Part shown: in pieces, positions 22,575 to 30,162 of the stretch
Layout: each line of letters starts with the position of its first letter
Position numbering within the stretch: the first letter of the stretch is position 1
Source of the DNA: a bacterium
GTDB lineage: Bacteria > 4484-113 > JAGGVC01
DNA: 38,941 bases
Reading direction: 5' to 3'
NCBI GenBank assembly: GCA_039961635.1
Contig: JABRWB010000011.1
Span: 1-38,941 of the forward strand
The notes under the pieces: model-generated
The model's input: only the letters and a program-made list of their open reading frames with translations
The model's database searches: none
What the model was told of the DNA's origin: nothing
Made by a program: the position numbers and the translations under genes

Positions 22575-23788
22575 ACCCAGTCCCTCACGAGCTTGCGGTT
22601 GCCGATGTAAATTTCGTTGGGCGAATTCGGATCGAGCGCCCATTTCATGCGCTCGATGCCTTCGGTTATGTCCTTTATCGTTCCGCAGAAGGACAGCCGC
22701 AGGAATCCATCCATCCCGAACTCGACGCCCGGCATCACCAGCACCATCACCTTGGACAAAAGATGCTCCGCAATTTTCTTCGAGTCCTTTCCGTACGCCG
22801 AGAAGTCGGCGAAGCAGTAGAACGTCCCGCCCGGCACCCGGATTTTCACCCCGTCGAACGCCCGAAGCTCCTGCACCATCACGTTGCGGTTGTTTTCCAA
22901 AGTCACGCGCAGGCTTTCCACGCTCGATTGAATTCCGTTTATCGCAGCCGCCGCCGCGTGCTGCAGGAGTCCGCTCGGCCCGCTTGTCTGGTGCGCCTGG
23001 ATGTTGGTCATCGCCTCGATTAGCTGCCTGTTCGCCACCGCCCAGCCGATCCGGAATCCCGTCATCGCATACTGCTTCGAGACGCCGTTGACGATGACCA
23101 TTTTCGAGTTTTCGCCTTTGTCTTTGACGAATTTCCACCAGTTGACCGGCTTTCGCCCGTCGAAAACCAGCCGGTGGTAGATATCGTCCATCAGCAGGTA
23201 TATCCCCCGCTTCTCGCAGAACTCGACTATGTCGTGCAAAAATTCTTCGCTGTACACTTCGCCCGTCGGATTGTTCGGGCTGTTTATGATTATCGCTCGC
23301 GTGTAGCTGGACACCTTTTCTTCGATGTCCGACAGCCGCGGATGAAACGTCCCGTCTTCCGGGTACACGGGCACGGGAATCCCTCCGACGAGCTTCACCA
23401 TCTCCGGGTAGCTGACCCAGTAAGGCGCCGGGTATATCACTTCCTCCTGCGGATTCAATATCGCCTGGAGAAAGACCATAATCGCCTGCTTGGCGCCGCC
23501 CGAAGCGATCACGTTCTCCGGCGCAACCAGATGACCGTAATACTCTTCGGTGTACCGGATGATGGCCTTTTTAAGCGCCGGGATGCCGTCCGCCGGCGTG
23601 TAGCGGATCTCGCCCGAGTTAAGCATCCCCGCCGCCGCCGTGAGCGCGTCAAGCGGCGCTTTCGACTTGGGCTCACCGCCGCCCAGGTGGATGACCGGGT
23701 CGCCCTTTTCCCGCATTATCGCCGCCATCTCGTTCAGCCGCAGCGTCGGCGAGGGAGCGATCGTTTTTGCAATCTGGCTTAGTGACAT
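22571..23788 (-). CDS. PLP-dependent class I/II aminotransferase (aspartate-type)
   Basis: A fold-type I aminotransferase of 405 residues is predicted, moving amino groups between amino acids and 2-oxo acids with pyridoxal phosphate. Landmarks are S-G-G-A-K-Q-A for phosphate binding, I-N-S-P-N-N-P-T-G-E in the middle, the Schiff-base lysine K238 in G-V-S-K-Q-Y-A-M-T-G-F-R-I-G, and the substrate carboxylate arginine region R-L-S-F-C near the end. The family resembles the AspB/AspC type, so oxaloacetate/aspartate is a reasonable substrate. Coupling to pckA immediately downstream supports this, since transamination would supply oxaloacetate. Exact specificity is not proven. The start ATG 23788 is preceded by a short stem-loop. 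Confidence 0.88.
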   Translation of the reverse strand: MSLSQIAKTIAPSPTLRLNEMAAIMREKGDPVIHLGGGEPKSKAPLDALTAAAGMLNSGEIRYTPADGIPALKKAIIRYTEEYYGHLVAPENVIASGGAKQAIMVFLQAILNPQEEVIYPAPYWVSYPEMVKLVGGIPVPVYPEDGTFHPRLSDIEEKVSSYTRAIIINSPNNPTGEVYSEEFLHDIVEFCEKRGIYLLMDDIYHRLVFDGRKPVNWWKFVKDKGENSKMVIVNGVSKQYAMTGFRIGWAVANRQLIEAMTNIQAHQTSGPSGLLQHAAAAAINGIQSSVESLRVTLENNRNVMVQELRAFDGVKIRVPGGTFYCFADFSAYGKDSKKIAEHLLSKVMVLVMPGVEFGMDGFLRLSFCGTIKDITEGIERMKWALDPNSPNEIYIGNRKLVRDWV

Positions 23789-23797
23789 AGATTTTTA

Positions 23798-23817
23798 GGG
23801 GCGCAATGCGCGCGCCC
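23798..23817 (-). promoter_or_regulatory. Stem-loop upstream of the aminotransferase start
   Basis: GGGCGC (23798-23803) pairs with GCGCCC (23812-23817) about 10 nt before the aminotransferase ATG on the minus strand. No T-run follows. It could hide or expose the translation start. Confidence 0.25.
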
Positions 23818-23820
23818 GTG

Positions 23821-23990
23821 AATAGTGAGTAGTGAGCAGCGAAAAACAAGTTTACAGTTGGACAGTTTACAGTTGAGAGTTGAGCGTTCTACTCCTGCCT
23901 CTGAACTCAAAACTCTTAACTATGAACTCCTAACCTGCTTTCCGCTTCTCCCGCTTAACTATCCAACAGAGCGGCGGGGCGTGTCAAGAC
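23821..23990. repeat. A/T-rich intergenic segment with short direct and inverted repeats
   Basis: This stretch between the aminotransferase start and the pseudouridine synthase end is much richer in A/T than its surroundings. TTTACAGTTG occurs at 23851-23860 and again at 23866-23875. GAGAGTTGAG is matched by downstream CTCAAAACTC and CTTAACTATGAACTC, giving an imperfect inverted repeat. No open frame of interest is present. It may be a decayed repeat element. Confidence 0.45.
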
Positions 23991-24055
23991 AATTTCACAA
24001 GCGAACCATGGCACATACGCAAGAACGCTTTATTCCATGGGAGGACGGTTGCCCG

Positions 24056-25381
24056 CTATTTCCCGGCTTTCCTCAGCGCCTCGATTTCCCCCGCGGTCAG
24101 CTTTCTTAGCTCGCCGCTTTTCAGCCCCGTCACCTTCAGCCCGCCGAACTCCGTCCGCACCAGCCGTTTCACCACGTACCCCTTCGCGCCGAAAATCCTG
24201 CGCACCAGCCGGTTTCTCCCCTCCCGCACGCTCACACGGTAAACGACGCTGTCCGGATTGTCCCGCACGAATTCGAGCGAGTCGAATTTCCCCGGCCCGT
24301 CTTCCAGCTCCACGCCGGACAAAAACGCGTTGCCGTCTTCCTCGGTTAACCTGCGATCGAGGCTGGCCAGGTACGTCTTTTTCACTCCGCCGGACGGATG
24401 CGTGAGCCGCATCGCCAGCGCGCCGTCGTTCGTCAAAAGCAGCAGCCCCTCGCTGCGGCGGTCGAGCCGCCCGACGGGCTTTACCGGCTCGCGTATCCCC
24501 GCCTTCCTTATATGCTCCGCCACCGACTCCCGCCCGCGCTCGTCCTTCATCGTCGTGACTACGCCGCGCGGCTTGTAGAACGCGTAATAAACAAGCGGCG
24601 CGAACCGCACGGCCTTGCCGTCCACGGCGATCGAATCCTTCTGCGGGTCAACCTGCGTCGAAAGGTCGGTTACGGTCTTGCCGTTCACCGCAACTTTCCC
24701 GCCGGTGATAAGCTCCTCGACCGCCCGCCGGCTGCCCAGCCCCGCAAGCGACAGAGCGCGGTTTATGCGCATCAGCCCGGATGCGAACTCGCCCGCATCC
24801 CGCGATTCGGATTTCGGCAGCCGCTTCCGCCCTGGCGCGCCTTCCGGAGCCTGCCGGGCGCTTCTCCCGTCCGAACCGCTTCTTTGGTGCTGCCCCGCCT
24901 TCCTGATCCGAACGCGCTCCGCGTCGCGCTTCGCCGCGTGCTCCGCCTGCCGCTCCGCCCGCAGCTTTTTTTCCTCGTCCAGCGCCGCGGGAATCGTGCG
25001 CTTGATGCGCCTGGGCGAATCGGGCGCGTGCGACTCTTCAGGCGGCGCCGCGTCTTCCGGCAGCTTCACGCCGGGGATTTCGAGGAAGACGCGCACCCGG
25101 CCGTGTTTCGGCTGCTGCGGCGGTTTCGCGCGCGCCTTCGGATACGGCCGCTCGCCCGGCCTTCCGGGCGGCTTTCTCTCAGTTCTCTCGCCGGGCTTGC
25201 GGTCTTTGTCGTATCTCCTCGGTGCGGCGGGCCTTGAACCTCCCGCGCCGGCGCTTCGGCTTCCGCCGTCCGGCTTCGATGCGCCGCCTCGGCCGGGCGC
25301 GCCGGAACGGGCGGGGAACTTGCGCGCGCCGGGGCCGCCGCTTCCCGGCTTTCGTCCGCCCGGCCTGCCGTCGTCCGCCAC
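24056..25381 (-). CDS. RsuA/RluB-family pseudouridine synthase with long disordered N-terminus
   Basis: The C-terminal ~240 residues are a standard rRNA pseudouridine synthase. An S4 RNA-binding domain (M-R-I-N-R-A-L-S-L-A-G-L-G-S-R-R, about 203-250) is followed by the catalytic domain with the active aspartate D307 in G-R-L-D-R-R-S-E-G-L-L-L-L-T-N-D-G and a closing R-N-R-L-V-R-R-I-F. Ahead of it lie ~200 residues rich in Gly, Pro, Arg, Lys and Ser, without predicted fold and probably RNA-binding. The start is most likely GTG at 25381, placed 6 nt after a TATAAT box; the frame is open to 25489. Target could be 23S (RluB type) or 16S rRNA (RsuA type); the sequence alone does not decide. Confidence 0.82.
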   Translation of the reverse strand: MADDGRPGGRKPGSGGPGARKFPARSGAPGRGGASKPDGGSRSAGAGGSRPAAPRRYDKDRKPGERTERKPPGRPGERPYPKARAKPPQQPKHGRVRVFLEIPGVKLPEDAAPPEESHAPDSPRRIKRTIPAALDEEKKLRAERQAEHAAKRDAERVRIRKAGQHQRSGSDGRSARQAPEGAPGRKRLPKSESRDAGEFASGLMRINRALSLAGLGSRRAVEELITGGKVAVNGKTVTDLSTQVDPQKDSIAVDGKAVRFAPLVYYAFYKPRGVVTTMKDERGRESVAEHIRKAGIREPVKPVGRLDRRSEGLLLLTNDGALAMRLTHPSGGVKKTYLASLDRRLTEEDGNAFLSGVELEDGPGKFDSLEFVRDNPDSVVYRVSVREGRNRLVRRIFGAKGYVVKRLVRTEFGGLKVTGLKSGELRKLTAGEIEALRKAGK

Positions 25382-25387
25382 GGGGGA

Positions 25388-25393
25388 ATTATA
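25388..25393 (-). promoter_or_regulatory. -10 box TATAAT of the pseudouridine synthase, leaderless geometry
   Basis: On the minus strand a perfect TATAAT ends 6 nt before GTG at 25381. If used, the box lies inside the longer open frame, which argues that the true start is this GTG and the transcript has no leader. Confidence 0.45.
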
Positions 25394-25470
25394 GCGCCGG
25401 GTGCTTGCGCCTGTATTTGCGACCGCGCACGCGCAATACGGCACGAAAAATGGACGATTTCGCACTTGGG

Positions 25471-25476
25471 TATAAT
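25471..25476 (+). promoter_or_regulatory. -10 box TATAAT of thrS
   Basis: TATAAT lies 55 nt before the thrS ATG. The leader holds a small stem CCGGA-CGC-TCCGG (25492-25504) and AGGAG before the start. I saw no T-box riboswitch features in this short leader. Confidence 0.4.
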
Positions 25477-25531
25477 GTTCATTCCCCAAGTCCGGACGCT
25501 CCGGCGGGGATTTCGTTCTTAGGAGAATCCG

Positions 25532-27355
25532 ATGTCACCGGTCATTGCGAAGGACCCGCGGCAGGACGAGCGGGCCGAGAGGCTTCACCGCCTGCGCCAC
25601 AGCTGCTCACACCTGATGGCGGAGGCCGTGACAACGCTTTGGCCGGGCACAAAGCTTGCGATTGGCCCCGCGATTGACGAAGGCTTCTACTACGACTTCG
25701 ACGTCGCGGGCGAGATATCGGTCGAGGACCTGCCGCGCATCGAGGAGAAGATGCGCGAGATCGCGAAGAAAAACGTACCTTTCGAGAGAATCGAGCTTTC
25801 GCGCGAGGACGCGGCAAAGCAGATCGACGGATGGGGCGAATACAAGCTTGAATTGCTGGACGCGATCCCGGAAGGCGAGACCATCAGCTTTTACCGCGAC
25901 GGCGACTTTATAGACCTATGCGCCGGGCCGCACATCGAAAAATCCGGCGAACTCAAGCATTTCAAGCTGACCGCGGTGTCGGGCGCGTACTGGCGCGGCG
26001 ACGAGAAAAACAAGATGCTGACCCGCATCTACGGCACCTGCTTCGACTCGAAGGAGGAGCTTGCGCAGCACCTCAAGAACATGGAAGAAGCGCAGCGCCG
26101 CGACCACAGGAAGCTCGGCCGCGAGCTGGATTTGTACACCGTCGAGCCGGATCTCGGCCCCGGCCTGCCGATCTACCACCCCAAGGGCGCGACGATGCTG
26201 AAGATTCTGCGCGATTACATGTGGGACGAGCACGAGCGCCGCGGCTACGTGCCGCTGCAGACCCCTCACATAATGCGCACCGAGGCGTGGGAGACAAGCG
26301 GGCACATGTCGAACTACCGCGAGAACATGTTCATGGTCAGCTCGCTGGACGAGACCGAGCGCATCGAAAAGGCGAAGGCCGCGGGCAAGCAGGAATCGCG
26401 CGACTTCGGCAGCTACGGCTTAAAGCCGATGAACTGCCCGATGCATTTGCTTGTTTACAAGGACAAGATCCGCAGCTACCGCGAGCTGCCGATACGGATG
26501 TTCGAATTCGGCACCGTGTACCGCTACGAGCGCGCGGGCGTGCTGCACGGACTCTTGCGCGTGCGCGGATTCACACAGGACGACGCGCATATCTTCTGCA
26601 CCGAGGAGCAGTTCCGCGCGGAATCGCGGAAGGTTCTGGAATTCTGCTTCGACGTGTACGACCTGTTCGGATTCAATTACGTCGTGATGCTCAAGACCCG
26701 TCCCGACAAGGCCGTCGGCGCGATCGAGAACTGGGACAAGGCCACCGAAGGCCTGCACGACGTTTTGAAAGATATGGCCATCCCGTTCACAATCAAGGAA
26801 AAGGACGGCGCGTTTTACGGCCCGAAGGTGGATATGGAAGTGCGCGATTCGCTAGGCCGCGAGTGGCAGGGCTCGACAGTGCAGGTTGACTTCAACCTTC
26901 CGGAGCGCTTCGACCTGACTTACGTGGGCGAAGACGGCCAAAAGCGGCGGCCGGTTATGGTGCACAGGGCGATACTAGGCAGCTTCGAGCGGTTTTTCGG
27001 GTTATTAATCGAGGAATTCGGCGGCGCGTTCCCGCTGTGGATAGCGCCGGTGCAGCTCGCGATACTGCCCATCGGCGAAAGCCACCGCGAGTACGCGCGC
27101 GGCGTGTTCGAGCGGATGATCGCGCGCGGCGTGCGCGCGGTGCTTGACGAAACCGACGAAAAACTGGGCAAGAAAATCCGGCTGCACACGATGCAGAAGG
27201 TGCCTTACCTGGCGGTAATCGGCGACAAGGAAATGGAGTCGGGCGAGCTTGCGATCCGCGGCTACTTCGACGGCGAGCTTGGCAAGCTTAGCGAAGCCGC
27301 TCTCGCCGAAAAAATCGCGGACGAGGTGAAGGCGAAGACGGTGAGGAAGAAGTAG
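25532..27355 (+). CDS. thrS: Threonyl-tRNA synthetase lacking the TGS domain
   Basis: This enzyme charges tRNA-Thr with threonine. The product of 607 residues begins directly with the second editing domain (H23-S-C-S-H27, then A-I-G-P-A-I-D-E-G-F-Y-Y-D-F and C-A-G-P-H). The N-terminal TGS domain of ~60 residues found in the E. coli enzyme is missing. The catalytic class II core has C302 in P-M-N-C-P-M-H and R-V-R-G-F-T-Q-D-D-A-H as zinc and motif 2 residues. The anticodon-binding domain starts near W-I-A-P-V-Q. AGGAG gives a good ribosome site. The last 104 bases before the final stop base are repeated at 28921-29024 beyond the restriction-modification genes, so the tail codons may be a reconstituted copy. 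Confidence 0.95.
   Translation: MSPVIAKDPRQDERAERLHRLRHSCSHLMAEAVTTLWPGTKLAIGPAIDEGFYYDFDVAGEISVEDLPRIEEKMREIAKKNVPFERIELSREDAAKQIDGWGEYKLELLDAIPEGETISFYRDGDFIDLCAGPHIEKSGELKHFKLTAVSGAYWRGDEKNKMLTRIYGTCFDSKEELAQHLKNMEEAQRRDHRKLGRELDLYTVEPDLGPGLPIYHPKGATMLKILRDYMWDEHERRGYVPLQTPHIMRTEAWETSGHMSNYRENMFMVSSLDETERIEKAKAAGKQESRDFGSYGLKPMNCPMHLLVYKDKIRSYRELPIRMFEFGTVYRYERAGVLHGLLRVRGFTQDDAHIFCTEEQFRAESRKVLEFCFDVYDLFGFNYVVMLKTRPDKAVGAIENWDKATEGLHDVLKDMAIPFTIKEKDGAFYGPKVDMEVRDSLGREWQGSTVQVDFNLPERFDLTYVGEDGQKRRPVMVHRAILGSFERFFGLLIEEFGGAFPLWIAPVQLAILPIGESHREYARGVFERMIARGVRAVLDETDEKLGKKIRLHTMQKVPYLAVIGDKEMESGELAIRGYFDGELGKLSEAALAEKIADEVKAKTVRKK
27251..27354 (+). repeat. Direct repeat, upstream copy (3' end of thrS)
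   Basis: The last 104 bases of thrS before the final stop base match 28921-29024 with a single difference (C at 27262, G at 28932). The similarity stops abruptly on both sides, and the stop codons differ (TAG here, TAA there). Together the copies flank the restriction-modification genes. Confidence 0.92.
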
Positions 27356-27367
27356 GCGCAAAGTTAA

Positions 27368-27988
27368 ATGGACAAACTTTTCACGGATATAGCGGTAGCC
27401 AAACGAATTCAACAACGCCTTCCTGAGCTGTTTCAGCTTGCCGAGCTTGAAAGCTCCCGTGCAGGCAAGGTAGGGATGGAGGTTGGCTCGGTTCGCGAGA
27501 AGATCATAATCGCCCTGCTTATGTTCGTATTTGGCGAGACAAATGTTGTCGCTGATTTGCCCATAACTGAACCGGAATTAGATGTCCTTGTAAATGACAT
27601 ACCTCTTTCCATTAAAACCATAACAGGAAAGAAACTATCAGGCGTCAAACTCGTCTGGACCGTCGATGCAACCAAGGCCCTTGAGTTTCTCCGTGGATAC
27701 AAGCCTAAATGCAACATTCTGCTTGTCCAAATCAACTGGGGCGGACAAGGGGGGCTTTACTATTTTCCCTTGCGGGCGCAGACTGTCGTAATAAACTCTA
27801 TCGGTACTGAGAAGTACATTAAGTTGCCCAAATCTGGTACAAATCCCCGTGGGGTAGAACTTACTCAAGTCGCTCTTGAGTATCTTGCAGCGCATCCGCT
27901 TTCCAAAAAACTTGAAATAAAGTGGGAAAAGGAAGCTGTTTCATATAATCCCTACACAAGATGGCTTGAGCTGTGGAGGGCTGACTAA
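27368..27988 (+). CDS. Type II restriction endonuclease, ThaI-like
   Basis: This 206-residue protein resembles, from memory, the ThaI restriction endonuclease family, whose founding enzyme cuts CGCG. Supporting features are the opening R-I-Q-Q-R-L-P-E-L-F-Q-L-A-E-L-E-S-S-R-A-G-K, then E-V-G-S-V-R-E-K-I, then a likely PD-(D/E)xK core: E-P-E-L-D-V with I-K-T-I-T-G-K following. N-P-R-G-V-E near the C-terminus also fits. It starts 12 nt after the thrS stop with no obvious ribosome site, so it probably depends on thrS transcription, and overlaps the methyltransferase by one base (TAATG). The endonuclease role is strongly supported by the adjacent methyltransferase; the exact specificity is inference. 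Confidence 0.75.
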   Translation: MDKLFTDIAVAKRIQQRLPELFQLAELESSRAGKVGMEVGSVREKIIIALLMFVFGETNVVADLPITEPELDVLVNDIPLSIKTITGKKLSGVKLVWTVDATKALEFLRGYKPKCNILLVQINWGGQGGLYYFPLRAQTVVINSIGTEKYIKLPKSGTNPRGVELTQVALEYLAAHPLSKKLEIKWEKEAVSYNPYTRWLELWRAD

Positions 27989-28905
27989 TGGCTAAAGGAT
28001 CGAAAACCAGCAGTTTCGGAACGACGTCGCGCATTGGGCACGACTCCTCAATCTATTACAGTTCGCGCCTTTATGAAGAGCAAGCGGAATCCTCGAATGG
28101 TTACGCAGAACCCTCAATTGACAATTCTTTTCCCGTTGAGCATGAAAACACGGTAATCCAAGGTACCGCAGAATACATGTCGGACCTGCCTGACAATTGC
28201 CTTCACTTGATGGTAACATCGCCGCCGTACAACGCTTCAAAGGAATATGACGAAGACCTGTCCCTTTTCGAATACCTTGCTTTGCTTGAGCGCGTGTTCA
28301 AAGAGACCTATCGCGTACTTGTCTGGGGCGGGCGTGCGTGCGTGAATATTGCCAATCTTGGAAGGCGCCCTTACATTCCGCTTTCCGATTACGTATCAAA
28401 AATGATGATAGATATCGGATTCAAAATGCGCGGCGAAATCATATGGAACAAAGCCGCGGGGGCAGGCGTGTCAATGGCATGGGGCAGCTTTAGATCTGCC
28501 TCCAATCCGGTCCTACGAGACGTTCACGAATACATCTTGGTCTTTTCAAAAGGCGACTTCGCGCGTAAAAAGCCTGCAGGCAGCGAAAGCACAATCTCAA
28601 AAGAGCAATTTATTGAATGGACTAAGTCCATTTGGACAATGAACCCGGAATCGGCAAAGAAGATTGGTCATCCCGCTCCATTCCCTACTGAGCTTCCTTA
28701 TCGCTTAATTCAGCTTTACACTTTCAGCGGAGATATCGTGCTTGATCCTTTTATGGGGAGCGGAACAACTGCGATTGCAGCTATTCAGTCCCGACGAAAA
28801 TACGTCGGATATGAAATCGACCCTGAATATGTCAAACTGGCTAACGCGCGGATTGAGCCATACAAAAACCAACTGAAATTGGATTTCATGGCGCATCAGC
28901 CATAG
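27988..28905 (+). CDS. Site-specific DNA methyltransferase (beta class, probable N4-cytosine)
   Basis: This enzyme protects the host sites from the neighbouring nuclease by adding a methyl group from S-adenosylmethionine to an exocyclic amino group. In 305 residues the catalytic motif IV T77-S-P-P-Y-N comes first and the S-adenosylmethionine motif D253-P-F-M-G-S-G-T-T comes near the end, the beta-class order. T-S-P-P-Y is typical of N4-cytosine enzymes, although N6-adenine methylation cannot be excluded. Variable residues between (about 150-235) should hold the target recognition part. The first ~45 residues are a Ser-rich extension of unknown role. It is translated from an ATG overlapping the endonuclease stop. 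Confidence 0.88.
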   Translation: MAKGSKTSSFGTTSRIGHDSSIYYSSRLYEEQAESSNGYAEPSIDNSFPVEHENTVIQGTAEYMSDLPDNCLHLMVTSPPYNASKEYDEDLSLFEYLALLERVFKETYRVLVWGGRACVNIANLGRRPYIPLSDYVSKMMIDIGFKMRGEIIWNKAAGAGVSMAWGSFRSASNPVLRDVHEYILVFSKGDFARKKPAGSESTISKEQFIEWTKSIWTMNPESAKKIGHPAPFPTELPYRLIQLYTFSGDIVLDPFMGSGTTAIAAIQSRRKYVGYEIDPEYVKLANARIEPYKNQLKLDFMAHQP

Positions 28906-28920
28906 CTCTGGTTACATCTC

Positions 28921-29024
28921 GCGATCCGCGGGTACTTCGACGGCGAGCTTGGCAAGCTTAGCGAAGCCGCTCTCGCCGAAAAAATCGCGGACGAGGTGAA
29001 GGCGAAGACGGTGAGGAAGAAGTA
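28921..29024 (+). repeat. Direct repeat, downstream copy (orphan thrS tail)
   Basis: This copy of the thrS 3' end begins 15 nt after the methyltransferase stop. It still encodes the last residues of ThrS in frame up to a TAA at 29023-29025, but has no start and no upstream thrS sequence. It is either the ancestral gene end displaced by the insertion or the duplicated target. Confidence 0.9.
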
Positions 29025-29189
29025 ACCGCCCTTCTCCGTCCCCGGTCTGTTTTTAACCTAGTCTGCCCATTTCCGCGCGTTTCAAATCCAAGCGCCGGAT
29101 GCAGTCTGGGCCGCAAACCCGCGGCTGCCGGGACGCCGATTAAGCCGCGACGGCGTATCTAAAAGCATGCACCCCGCTGTCACGATATT

Positions 29190-29219
29190 GCGGGCATTCG
29201 CCCGCGGATATATATTTTA
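29190..29219 (+). terminator. Probable terminator after the restriction-modification island
   Basis: GCGGGC-ATTC-GCCCGC is a perfect 6-bp stem with a 4-nt loop (29190-29205), followed by GGATATATATTTT. On the plus strand it would end transcription from thrS and the island. The rest of 29026-29265 shows no gene. Confidence 0.45.
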
Positions 29220-29265
29220 ACCCGCGAATTCCGAGAACCCGGATTTGCGCCTGTTGCAGCGGCCG

Positions 29266-30108
29266 CTATCCCCCGCCCAGCTCTTCTTCGATCAGCTTTT
29301 TGACGCGCTCGCTGTCCATCCTGTCCAGGCTGAAACGCTCGCCCAGGAAGTACTTGCGCGCCATTGGATTGGCCGAAATCTCCTCCGGAGTGCCCTCGAC
29401 AAGCACCTTGCCGTCGAGCAGCACGTACGCGCGGTCGCAGATGTCCAGCGTCTCGCGCACGTTGTGGTCGGTGATGAGCACTCCCAGCCCCTTGTCCTTC
29501 AAATGGCTGATGATGTCCTTCAGGCTTTCGATGGTGATAGGGTCGATGCCCGTGAACGGCTCGTCCAACAGCAGAAAGTCCGGCTTCCCGGCGAGCGCCC
29601 GGGCGACCTCGGTGCGGCGCTTCTCGCCTCCGGACAACACGTACGCCTTGCTTTTGCGGATGTGCTCGATGTTGAACTCTTCCAAAAGAGGCGTCAGTTG
29701 AGCCTTCTGCTCCTTGAGCGGCATACCGATCGCTTCCCAGACGAGGAGGATGTTTTCCTCCACGGTCAGCTTTTTGAAAACGCTGGACTCCTGAGAAAGG
29801 TAGCCTATGCCCATCCGCGCGCGCTTGTAAATCGGAACCTTTGTAATATCCTTTCCGTCGAGGAAAATCTTCCCCGCGTTGGGCGTGACGAGGCCGATGG
29901 TCATGTAAAAAGTGGTGGTTTTCCCCGCGCCGTTCGGACCAAGCAATCCGACGGTCTCGCCGGTCTTGACGTGCACGGTCACGTGGTCTACCACGTTCCT
30001 GCCGCGGTAGGTCTTGACGACGTCGCGTGCTTCCAGGATTTTGACGCGCTTTGCGGTCTCCGCAGGCGCGGATGCAAGTTCTTCGGTCTGGACGGCCTGT
30101 GATTCCAT
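29266..30108 (-). CDS. lptB: Lipopolysaccharide export ABC transporter ATPase LptB
   Basis: LptB powers extraction of lipopolysaccharide from the inner membrane by LptF/LptG. The ~280-residue product has Walker A G-P-N-G-A-G-K-T-T, Q-loop G-Y-L-S-Q-E, signature L-S-G-G-E-K-R-R, Walker B L-L-L-D-E-P-F-T-G-I-D and the LptB-typical T-D-H-N-V-R-E-T-L switch region. The ~30-residue N-terminal extension (V-Q-T-E-E-L) is unusual but short. I chose the ATG at 30108; a GTG at 30135 is possible but lies across a TATATT box. Genes for LptA, LptC, LptF and LptG are not in the window. It follows the CYTH gene on the same strand. Confidence 0.92.
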   Translation of the reverse strand: MESQAVQTEELASAPAETAKRVKILEARDVVKTYRGRNVVDHVTVHVKTGETVGLLGPNGAGKTTTFYMTIGLVTPNAGKIFLDGKDITKVPIYKRARMGIGYLSQESSVFKKLTVEENILLVWEAIGMPLKEQKAQLTPLLEEFNIEHIRKSKAYVLSGGEKRRTEVARALAGKPDFLLLDEPFTGIDPITIESLKDIISHLKDKGLGVLITDHNVRETLDICDRAYVLLDGKVLVEGTPEEISANPMARKYFLGERFSLDRMDSERVKKLIEEELGGG

Positions 30109-30125
30109 CGCTTCTGTGACGGCTG

Positions 30126-30131
30126 AATATA
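30126..30131 (-). promoter_or_regulatory. -10-like TATATT upstream of lptB
   Basis: On the minus strand TATATT lies 17 nt before the ATG at 30108. It would give a very short leader and lies in the 54-nt gap behind the CYTH gene. Confidence 0.3.
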
Positions 30132-30162
30132 TCACAGCGTTCGCGCCGCGGGCATTGATTTC

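Larger units (their letters stand above)
27356..28920 (+). mobile_element. Restriction-modification island inserted at the 3' end of thrS
   Basis: About 1.56 kb holding only the endonuclease and methyltransferase genes, bounded by two 104-bp copies of the thrS tail. The segment is visibly richer in A/T than the genes around it, with more AAT, TTG and TAT codons. No integrase, transposase or terminal inverted repeat is present. The structure fits an insertion with a long target duplication, a mode proposed from comparative genomics for restriction-modification genes. Confidence 0.75.

Noticed and set aside
21039-22610. 523-codon open frame on the plus strand
   Set aside because: It lies antisense to pckA, whose motifs are unambiguous.
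23821-23990. CRISPR array
   Set aside because: The repeated units are only about 10 bp, occur twice and have no regular spacers; no cas gene is near.
25477-25531. T-box riboswitch upstream of thrS
   Set aside because: The leader from the TATAAT box is only about 50 nt and shows no specifier loop or T-box sequence.
27356-28920. Transposon or integrative element with its own recombinase
   Set aside because: Only two genes are present and both are restriction-modification genes; no terminal inverted repeats or integrase were found.
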